A stretch of 6,134 bases of DNA from NCBI GenBank assembly GCA_002792395.1, contig PFOG01000022.1, positions 1 through 6,134 on the forward strand, written 5' to 3'. Each line of letters starts with the position of its first letter. The stretch's first letter is position 1. Source of the DNA: Candidatus Portnoybacteria bacterium CG_4_10_14_0_2_um_filter_44_20 (GTDB lineage: Bacteria; Patescibacteriota; Minisyncoccia; Portnoybacterales; GCA-002795985). The notes under the pieces are model-generated. The model searched no databases, was not told the DNA's origin, and saw nothing but the letters and a program-made list of their open reading frames with translations. Below, in pieces: positions 1-4,420 of the stretch. Both the position numbers and the translations under genes were made by a program.

Positions 1-97
1 ACGCAGATCGGGCCGCAGAACTTTTCTCTTAATGTATAAATACATTTAAAGTAAAGATCTGCGTAAATCCGCGTAGTGGATCAGCGTGAGATCAGCG
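1..97. repeat. Inverted-array hairpin element A (CGCAGAA/CTGCG family), left arm cut by window start
   Basis: Left-arm units with CGCAGA cores start at 2 and 14. Right-arm units in inverse orientation end in GCG at 63, 73, 86 and 97. Between them 21-37 pairs with 40-56 at 14 of 17 positions, around an exact 7-bp stem AATGTAT/ATACATT (31-37, 40-46) and a two-base AA loop. The inner units 14-20 and 57-63 continue the stem with 6 of 7 matches. Because the right arm has four units and only two left units are visible, the element probably begins upstream of the window. It occupies the whole gap before the gene at 102. No clear promoter or terminator was recognised in it. It may act as a REP-like mRNA hairpin; function unknown. 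Confidence 0.8.
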
Positions 98-101
98 ATA
101 T

Positions 102-497
102 ATGGATATTTTTCCAACAGGTTTTTCGGGGCAGGGCGACTCGTTCTCTCAAGATGTTGATCTGGGGGGAGGGCTGAGCAATCGGCAAAAAATCTTAATC
201 GTTGTTTTTGCCATCACGCTTTTGGTGACAGGCTTGGTTTTGTATTTTGGTTTTTTCTCTACCTCGCCGGGTACGCAGCCTGAGTCTATGCAATCGTTAA
301 ATCCGGGAGGAGTAGCTATAAGCGAGGGGACTGGTGTAGTTGCCGCGACTAGCGAATCGCAGGCTTTCAATTTGGAGGGTATTAGCTTAGATTTTAGCGT
401 CTTTAATAACGAGGTTTTTAAGGGATTAGAGGAGTTCGGTAGTCCCTTGGATCTGTCGGGAGAAAAAGGAAGAGACAACCCGTTTTTGCCCTACTAA
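102..497 (+). CDS. Small single-pass membrane protein, putative type IV pilus alignment component (PilO/PilP-like tail)
   Basis: This 131-residue protein has a short, Gly/Ser/Asp-rich N-terminus (1-27), one strong transmembrane helix (about 31-52), a low-complexity Ser/Gly/Thr/Pro linker (about 53-90), a short hydrophobic/acidic segment (about 91-115) and the C-terminus GRDNPFLPY (123-131). A terminal R-x-N-P-F-x-P motif recalls the tail of small proteins found after PilN/PilO in patescibacterial pilus loci and the RDPF-like motif of PilP lipoproteins. No lipobox Cys is visible, so it is not a classical PilP. It is probably anchored in the cytoplasmic membrane with the C-terminus outside, as part of the complex linking the motor to the envelope. 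The ATG at 102 is the first in-frame start after the hairpin element; only a weak GTGAG (86-90) lies upstream. Its place just before pilB supports a pilus role. The exact family is uncertain; the coding call is firm. Confidence 0.75.
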   Translation: MDIFPTGFSGQGDSFSQDVDLGGGLSNRQKILIVVFAITLLVTGLVLYFGFFSTSPGTQPESMQSLNPGGVAISEGTGVVAATSESQAFNLEGISLDFSVFNNEVFKGLEEFGSPLDLSGEKGRDNPFLPY

Positions 498-498
498 A

Positions 499-888
499 AT
501 GACTACTGCTAATCGACTACCGACTACGGCTAAGTATTTCAGATTTGAAAAATTGGAAGTTTGGCAGTTATCAAGAAAATTTGTAGTAGAAATTTATAGA
601 ACCACGCGGAAGTATCCAAAGGACGAATTGTTCGGATTAGTCGCGCAGTTGCGTGGAGCCGCGATTTCAATTCTTTTAAATATTGCGGAAGGCAGCGACA
701 GAAAATCCGACGCCGATTTTAGAAGATTTTTAAGAATGTCATTGTCGTCTTTGGAAGAAGTTGTGAGCGGTTTGTATATTTCTTTAGATCAAAATTTTAT
801 CAATCAACACGAATTTGATAAATTATACGAATCTGCCAACGAAATAGCTGCTAAACTAAATGCCTTAATTAATAAGTTGGGGCAGTAG
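499..888 (+). CDS. Four-helix-bundle protein of the 23S rRNA intervening-sequence (IVP/S23) family
   Basis: The 129-residue protein has the family hallmarks: FRFEKLEVWQ (14-23), YPKDELFGLVAQLR (39-52), NIAEG (61-65, preceded by SILL where SIPS is usual) and a C-terminal pair of amphipathic helices. Family members are small helical bundles often encoded inside intervening sequences of bacterial 23S rRNA genes and related in fold to the Avd accessory protein of diversity-generating retroelements; a nucleic-acid-binding role is suspected, but the biochemical function is unknown. Homology seems to begin near residue 12: residues 2-10 are translated from the left repeat arm, so the ATG at 499 (one base after the previous stop) may be a start acquired from the arm. 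No in-frame ATG or GTG lies between it and the conserved core. The stop TAG (886-888) lies in the first unit of the right arm. It has no known part in pilus assembly and looks like cargo. The gene is visibly more AT-rich than pilB. Confidence 0.93.
   Translation: MTTANRLPTTAKYFRFEKLEVWQLSRKFVVEIYRTTRKYPKDELFGLVAQLRGAAISILLNIAEGSDRKSDADFRRFLRMSLSSLEEVVSGLYISLDQNFINQHEFDKLYESANEIAAKLNALINKLGQ
500..527. repeat. Left arm of element B: four 7-nt units, NGACTAC type
   Basis: Units at 500-506, 507-513, 514-520 and 521-527 follow a strict 7-nt period. Three are NGACTAC; the second (TGCTAAT) has diverged, and a degenerate fifth may follow at 528-534. The arm is inverted relative to 885-912: the two inner units match the right arm at 7/7 and 6/7, the outer two poorly. 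It starts two bases after the preceding stop codon and encodes residues 2-10 of the four-helix-bundle protein. Confidence 0.85.
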
Positions 889-912
889 TCGGTAGTCTGT
901 AGTCGGTGAGCA
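885..912. repeat. Right arm of element B: four 7-nt units, GTAGTCN type
   Basis: Units lie at 885-891, 892-898 and 899-905 (GTAGTC plus one variable base), with a divergent outer unit GTGAGCA at 906-912. The first unit holds the stop codon of the four-helix-bundle gene, and the outer unit overlaps the possible GTG start of pilB. The same unit order, with a GTAAGCA outer unit, appears in reverse complement as the left arm of element E (4262-4289), so the two arms are related copies. Confidence 0.85.
905..910 (+). promoter_or_regulatory. Repeat-derived Shine-Dalgarno-like site for pilB
   Basis: GGTGAG lies seven bases before the ATG at 918 and can pair with the 3' end of 16S rRNA (GGTGA part of the anti-SD complement). 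It is made from the last units of the right arm of element B. This favours 918 over the GTG at 906, which has no SD-like sequence before it. Confidence 0.45.
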
Positions 913-917
913 AAAAA

Positions 918-2552
918 ATGGCCGTTTTGCCAAAAGAAGAATCAACGGAGGTCAAAAAAATCAAGGAACGGGCGGAAAAGCTGGGAATTTCCCATGTTGA
1001 TTTGGCGGGCCGCGAGATTCCCATTGAGGTTCTGGCGTTAGTTCCGGAAGAGGCGGCTAAATTTTATCAAATTATTCCCTTTGAAAAATCTGAGAATAAA
1101 TTAAGGGTGGGGCTGGTTAATCCAGATGACCTGCAGGCTCGAGAAGCGTTAAGATTTATCACTTTGAGGTCTGGATTAACTCCAGAAGTTTTTATAATTA
1201 CCACGGGCGATTTTAGTAATTGTTTAAAGCAATATAAAAATTTAAAAACTGAAGTTAGTAGGGCGTTAACGCAATTTAAAGAAGAGGAGGAGGAAGAGGA
1301 TGGAGAGGCGGCAAAGAAGAAAAGAGAAGTAAAAGAGGTTGCAGAGAAAACTCTTGCCGAGGCGCCGATTAGCAAGATTGTCGATGTTATTCTGAGATAT
1401 GCCTATGATGGGCACGCTTCCGATGTGCACATTGAACCGCTGGAAAAGGAGGTTAAGGTTAGGTTTCGGGTCGACGGGACTCTTCATGCCAGCTTGTTTT
1501 TGCCCAAGAATGTTCATTCCGCCGTAGCCGCTCGCATCAAGATTTTGTCCAATATGAAGATTGATGAGACGAGGATTCCGCAAGACGGCCGGTTTCAAAT
1601 CAGAGTGGGAGACGTGAAGATTGATCTGAGGGTGTCGGTTTTGCCGACTATGCAGGGCGAAAAGGTGGTTATGAGATTGTTGGATCCCAGCGCGGCGATG
1701 CTTGGTTATAAAGAATTGGGTTTGGTTTCTCATAATCTAGAAGCCTTAAAGAAGGGAATCAGCCGGCCGTTCGGAATGATTTTGGTAACTGGCCCGACTG
1801 GTTCTGGTAAAAGTACGACGCTTAATGCTGTTTTGCGCGAGATGAATCAGGAGGGGGTGAATATAATTTCTTTGGAGGATCCGGTAGAGTATTATATAGA
1901 AGGAGTCAATCAATCACAGATCAGGCCGGAGATTCAGTATACTTTTGCTTCCGGCTTGAGGTCGATTTTGCGGCAAGACCCGGATGTTATTATGGTTGGC
2001 GAGATTCGCGATTCGGAAACGGCCGGCTTGGCGGTCCATGCCGCCCTAACCGGTCATATCGTTCTTTCCACCCTGCATACCAACAATGCCATCGGCGTTA
2101 TTCCCCGAATGGTTGACATGGGCATTGAGCCGTTTCTTCTCCCCGCCTCTCTAAATTTATCGATTGCCCAGCGGCTGGTCCGCCGGCTTTGTCCCGAATG
2201 TAAAACAGAGGTTGAGCCGTCGCCGAAAGTTTTAGAGATGATCGATAAGGAGCTTTCGGGGGTGCCAGCAGAGGTTTTGAAGGAGCTAAATGTTAAAAAG
2301 CCATTTAAGCTTTGTCAGTCTAGGGGATGCAAATATTGTAATCATAAAGGAACTAAGGGACGGATCGCGATTTTTGAGTCATTGTCTATGACAAAAGAGC
2401 TCGAAAAGATTGTTTTAGAGACTCTTTCTGAGGGAGAAATTCTTAAGGAAGCGAATCGGCAGGGAATGATAACCATGAAGCAGGACGGGCTATTAAAGGT
2501 TCTTCAGGGTATTATTAGTCTTGAGGAAGTGCTTCGGGCGGTGGAAGAATGA
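918..2552 (+). CDS. pilB: Type IV pilus extension ATPase PilB (GspE/PilB family)
   Basis: A hexameric cytoplasmic ATPase that powers pilin polymerisation through PilC. Numbered from the ATG at 918 (544 aa): an N-terminal MshEN/T2SSE-N-like region (about 40-115), an acidic linker with six consecutive Glu (122-127), and the N2 domain with the VHIEP segment (His171). The C-terminal ATPase has Walker A GPTGSGKST (292-300, Lys298), Asp box SLEDPVEY (318-325), Walker B DPDVIMVGEIRD (354-365, Glu362) and the His box with TGH and STLHT (His380, His387). A zinc-binding set follows: Cys425, Cys428, Cys466, Cys471 and Cys474. This Cys module is typical of PilB/GspE and absent from PilT. All catalytic motifs are intact and the length is normal. 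The GTG at 906, four codons upstream, is an alternative start but belongs to a repeat unit. The gene sits between cassette B and a GTAT-type array, followed by the prepilin gene. Confidence 0.97.
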   Translation: MAVLPKEESTEVKKIKERAEKLGISHVDLAGREIPIEVLALVPEEAAKFYQIIPFEKSENKLRVGLVNPDDLQAREALRFITLRSGLTPEVFIITTGDFSNCLKQYKNLKTEVSRALTQFKEEEEEEDGEAAKKKREVKEVAEKTLAEAPISKIVDVILRYAYDGHASDVHIEPLEKEVKVRFRVDGTLHASLFLPKNVHSAVAARIKILSNMKIDETRIPQDGRFQIRVGDVKIDLRVSVLPTMQGEKVVMRLLDPSAAMLGYKELGLVSHNLEALKKGISRPFGMILVTGPTGSGKSTTLNAVLREMNQEGVNIISLEDPVEYYIEGVNQSQIRPEIQYTFASGLRSILRQDPDVIMVGEIRDSETAGLAVHAALTGHIVLSTLHTNNAIGVIPRMVDMGIEPFLLPASLNLSIAQRLVRRLCPECKTEVEPSPKVLEMIDKELSGVPAEVLKELNVKKPFKLCQSRGCKYCNHKGTKGRIAIFESLSMTKELEKIVLETLSEGEILKEANRQGMITMKQDGLLKVLQGIISLEEVLRAVEE

Positions 2553-2557
2553 ATCAT

Positions 2558-2636
2558 GTATCATGTATTAAGTATTAAGTATCAGATGAGCAGTGATTAA
2601 AATCCCGCATTATACTTTATACTTTATACGTTATAC
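2558..2636. repeat. Inverted-array element C: GTATNNN 7-nt units
   Basis: The left arm has four consecutive units starting GTAT at 2558, 2565, 2572 and 2579; a degenerate GAATCAT at 2551 overlaps the pilB stop. The right arm has ATAC at 2612, 2619, 2626 and 2633, the exact inverse with the same period of seven. Paired outer to inner, the two middle units match at 6 of 7. The arms are separated by about 25 bases (2586-2611) with no gene and no clear palindrome. Unlike the GTAGTC elements, the GTA-bearing strand is on the left here. The element fills almost the whole pilB-prepilin gap. Confidence 0.85.
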
Positions 2637-2651
2637 AAAAAACATTGCGGG
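2604..2651. repeat. Short inverted repeat spanning the prepilin start
   Basis: CCCGCA (2604-2609) is the exact reverse complement of TGCGGG (2646-2651). The downstream copy covers the last two bases of the TTG start codon at 2645-2647. The pair encloses the right arm of element C. If formed in the mRNA, it would occlude the start region; whether it does is unknown. Confidence 0.4.
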
Positions 2652-3100
2652 TAATTAAAAAAAACAAAGCATTATCTTTTAGCAGGACAGGATTCACTCT
2701 CATCGAGCTTCTTGTCGTTATCGCCATCATTGCCTGTCTCGCCGCGATTGTCATGGTTTCCCTAACTCAGTCCAAGGCGAAGGGCCGGGATGCCAAACGG
2801 GCAACGGATGTTCAACAGATTGCCCAAGCCTTAGCCTTGTATCATAATATTTGGCAGCGATATCCTTGTTCGGTGTCTGGTTGCGCTGATAGCGAGGTGG
2901 TTATCAGTGGTTTCGACAACTTGTCTGTAAACTTAAAAAACGAAAAACTTATTTCTACGGTGCCGCCAGACCCCCTGAATAACGAAACATATAAATTTTG
3001 GTATTGGTCTGTCGGTCCTAACTATATTATAAGATATTGCCAAGAAACGGATTCCATTAAAAGGTTGACCCAAGATTGCAATAATACTATTAGTCCATAA
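2645..3100 (+). CDS. Type IV prepilin (PilA/GspG-like pilin)
   Basis: A 151-residue class III signal peptide protein. The leader (1-16) is basic and ends SRTG; prepilin peptidase should cut at Gly16|Phe17 to give mature FTLIELLVV with the conserved Glu5 (Glu21 of the precursor). The hydrophobic N-terminal helix runs to about 40 and contains an unusual Cys31. The segment GRDAKRATDVQQIAQALALYH (47-67) is the usual amphipathic continuation, then a compact C-terminal domain with Cys75/Cys80 and Cys132/Cys145, which could form one or two disulfides. The frame opens after a stop at 2594 and holds no ATG or GTG before the leader, so the TTG at 2645 is the only standard bacterial start; no Shine-Dalgarno sequence precedes it. 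It could be the major pilin, a minor pilin or a competence pseudopilin. Its place between pilB and pilT supports a pilus or DNA-uptake fibre role. Confidence 0.92.
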   Translation: MRVIKKNKALSFSRTGFTLIELLVVIAIIACLAAIVMVSLTQSKAKGRDAKRATDVQQIAQALALYHNIWQRYPCSVSGCADSEVVISGFDNLSVNLKNEKLISTVPPDPLNNETYKFWYWSVGPNYIIRYCQETDSIKRLTQDCNNTISP

Positions 3101-3101
3101 C

Positions 3102-3182
3102 CGCTGAACCACGCAGAACAATACGCTGAACCACGCAGAAGTTTTCCGCGTCGTTCCGCGTAAAGTTCCGCGTCATTCTGCG
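3102..3182. repeat. Inverted-array hairpin element D: CGCNGAA units, 10-12-10 spacing in both arms
   Basis: Left-arm units begin with CGC at 3102, 3112, 3124 and 3134. Right-arm units, in inverse orientation, end in GCG at 3150, 3160, 3172 and 3182. Both arms therefore show the same 10-12-10 spacing. The inner units (3134-3140 and 3144-3150) leave only a three-base loop, so this is an empty version of the element around the GxxExxY gene at 5676. About 30 of 39 paired positions match. The fourth base of every unit differs between the arms. The element begins one base after the prepilin stop and ends five bases before the pilT start. No T-run follows, so a standard intrinsic terminator is unlikely. 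Confidence 0.9.
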
Positions 3183-3187
3183 ATTCC

Positions 3188-4258
3188 ATGCCCAATCGTC
3201 AACAGGAAATGTATGATTTGTTGGAAGAGGTTTTAAAGAAGGATGCTACCGACCTTCATCTTGTTGTTGGCCGTCGGCCCGTTCTGCGAATCAACGGTAG
3301 TTTGTGCCCGATAGAGGATAGGCCGGTTTTGTCGGAAGATGACGTCAAAGAGCTGTCTTTTTCTTTGTTAAGTCCCGACCAGCAAGAAAAATTCCAAGTC
3401 CAAAAAGATATTGATTTCGCGTGTAACTATCTTAACAAAGCTCGTTTTCGGGCCAACGTCTATCGGCAGATGGGGTTTTTGAGTTCGGAATTTCGTTTTA
3501 TCCCCTCAAAAATCAGAACCATTGAAGAGCTAAGCTTGCCTTCGATCCTTTCTCAGTTCACTCGCGCGACCCAAGGTTTTTTTCTTGTCGTTGGTCCGTC
3601 GGGCCATGGAAAATCAACGGCTTTAGCCGCCATGATTGATGAGATTAACCACACAAGATTTGATCACATAATGACCATTGAGGATCCAGTCGAATACTTA
3701 TTTCAGCCGGATAAATGCATTATCGATCAGCGCGAAGTTGGAATTGATGTTCTGGATTTTCACCGAGGTCTTCGTTCTATGTTCAGACAGGATGCTGACG
3801 TGGTGATGATTGGCGAAATGCGCGATCCAGAGACAATATCAACGGCTATTACCGCCGCCGAAACCGGCCACCTGATTTTTTCCACCCTTCATACCAATAC
3901 TGCCGCTCAAACCGTCGATAGAATTATCGACATTTTTCCGCCTCATCAGCAATCGCAAATCAGGTCGCAGTTGGCTGTCACGCTTCTAGGCGTCTTGTCT
4001 CGCCGGTTGATTCCCTGCGAGCAGGGAGGTATGATTAATGCTATCGAGCTTTTGATCGCTAACACCGCGGTTCGCAACTTGATAAGAGAGGGAAAGGCTC
4101 ATCAGATCGACATGGTGATTGATACTAGCCTGGAAGAAGGAATGATTTCTTTAAACCGATCGTTAGCGGATTTAGTTCTGCGCGGCCTCGTGTCTTTCGA
4201 GAATGCCGAATTGTATTCACCTAGTCCGGCGGAACTAAGATTGTTGCTGGGACAATAA
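3188..4258 (+). CDS. pilT: Type IV pilus retraction ATPase PilT
   Basis: A hexameric cytoplasmic ATPase that depolymerises pili and so drives retraction, twitching or DNA uptake. At 356 aa it has the usual PilT length. The N-terminal PAS-like domain (1-about 110) starts with KKDATDLHLVVGRRPVLRING. The RecA-like domain carries Walker A GPSGHGKST (136-144, Lys142; His replaces the commoner Ser at position 140), Asp box TIEDPVEY (163-170), Walker B DADVVMIGEMRD (202-213, Glu210) and a His box with TGH and STLHT (His228, His235). The C-terminal AVRNLIREGKAHQI segment is the PilT version of the AIRNLIRE motif needed for retraction in characterised homologues. The PilB-type zinc Cys cluster is absent, which separates it from a second extension ATPase. 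The ATG at 3188 follows element D by five bases, with no Shine-Dalgarno sequence. Confidence 0.97.
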   Translation: MPNRQQEMYDLLEEVLKKDATDLHLVVGRRPVLRINGSLCPIEDRPVLSEDDVKELSFSLLSPDQQEKFQVQKDIDFACNYLNKARFRANVYRQMGFLSSEFRFIPSKIRTIEELSLPSILSQFTRATQGFFLVVGPSGHGKSTALAAMIDEINHTRFDHIMTIEDPVEYLFQPDKCIIDQREVGIDVLDFHRGLRSMFRQDADVVMIGEMRDPETISTAITAAETGHLIFSTLHTNTAAQTVDRIIDIFPPHQQSQIRSQLAVTLLGVLSRRLIPCEQGGMINAIELLIANTAVRNLIREGKAHQIDMVIDTSLEEGMISLNRSLADLVLRGLVSFENAELYSPSPAELRLLLGQ

Positions 4259-4261
4259 AAT

Positions 4262-4417
4262 TGCTTACCGACTACAGACTACGGACTACGGCAAAATGAA
4301 ATTTATTTAACTATTGTTAAATAATAAAATTTATTTAACTATTGTTAAATAATAAAATTTATTTAACTATTGTTAAATAATAAAAAGCGGTAGTCAGTAG
4401 ACAGTAAGCGGTAGTCA
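4262..4417. repeat. Inverted-array element E: GTAGTCN 7-nt arms around an AT-rich tandem core
   Basis: The left arm has 7-nt units at 4262, 4269, 4276 and 4283 (TGCTTAC, then three NGACTAC). The right arm has units at 4390, 4397, 4404 and 4411 of GTAGTCN type (two diverged: GTAGACA and GTAAGCG). Paired inner to outer, they match at 6, 5, 5 and 5 of 7. The arms belong to the same family as those around the four-helix-bundle gene, but the core here (4290-4389) is non-coding. The element starts three bases after the pilT stop and ends three bases before the pilC start, so it makes up almost all of this 162-base gap. Confidence 0.88.
4299..4382. repeat. Three perfect tandem copies of a 28-bp hairpin unit
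   Basis: Units at 4299-4326, 4327-4354 and 4355-4382 are identical. Each holds a perfect 9-bp stem TTATTTAAC/GTTAAATAA with a TATT loop, for example 4303-4311 pairing with 4316-4324. The core is nearly all A/T, unlike the surrounding arms. The 28-bp length is four times the 7-nt period of the arms. The exact identity suggests recent expansion, or an assembly duplication. It resembles iteron or operator arrays, but nothing nearby identifies a binding protein. Confidence 0.92.
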
Positions 4418-4420
4418 GGC

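Larger units (their letters stand above)
500..912. mobile_element. Putative repeat-bracketed cassette B carrying the four-helix-bundle gene
   Basis: A single small gene is enclosed by inverted 7-nt arrays that supply its N-terminal codons and its stop. The same arm family at 4262-4417 encloses a non-coding core instead, so arms and contents look separable. The cassette sits between a pilus membrane-protein gene and pilB. No transposase, obvious target-site duplication or attachment site is visible. Mobility is therefore inferred from architecture, by analogy with the inverted-repeat-bounded intervening sequences of 23S rRNA genes that carry the same protein family. Confidence 0.4.

Noticed and set aside
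149..478. Antisense and alternate-frame open frames (149-478, 1067-1375, 1266-1733, 2933-3121, 4924-5139 and 5177-5491 on the minus strand)
   Set aside because: Each lies over a well-supported + strand gene, shows no recognisable domain, and has low-complexity or atypical composition reflecting the other strand.
602..611. CCACGCGGAA inside the four-helix-bundle gene, matching a unit of the CGCNGAA family
   Set aside because: A single isolated match in coding sequence, with no neighbouring units at the expected spacing; chance is sufficient.
499..888. Toxin, antitoxin or ribosomal protein (older S23 naming)
   Set aside because: The LEVWQ and NIAEG motifs identify the IVP four-helix-bundle family; there is no partner gene, and the S23 ribosomal label is a historical misnomer.
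500..905. CRISPR-like array
   Set aside because: The units are 7 or 10-13 nt long and contiguous, without 25-40 nt repeats separated by unique spacers, and they occur as inverted pairs; no cas gene is present.
1285..1335. Internal GGAGG-like site followed by an ATG at 1300 within pilB
   Set aside because: It arises from the polyglutamate linker codons; the ATG is out of frame and leads only to a very short peptide.
3102..3182. Intrinsic transcription terminator between the prepilin gene and pilT
   Set aside because: The hairpin is long and imperfect and no T-run follows; the same design recurs in gaps of a collinear operon where termination would be unexpected.
3188..4258. Second PilB/GspE extension ATPase
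   Set aside because: Its length, missing zinc Cys cluster and AVRNLIRE segment identify PilT.
4299..4382. Replication origin iterons
   Set aside because: No DnaA boxes, replication initiator gene or related context; the tandem is enclosed in an arm pair like those at other gaps.
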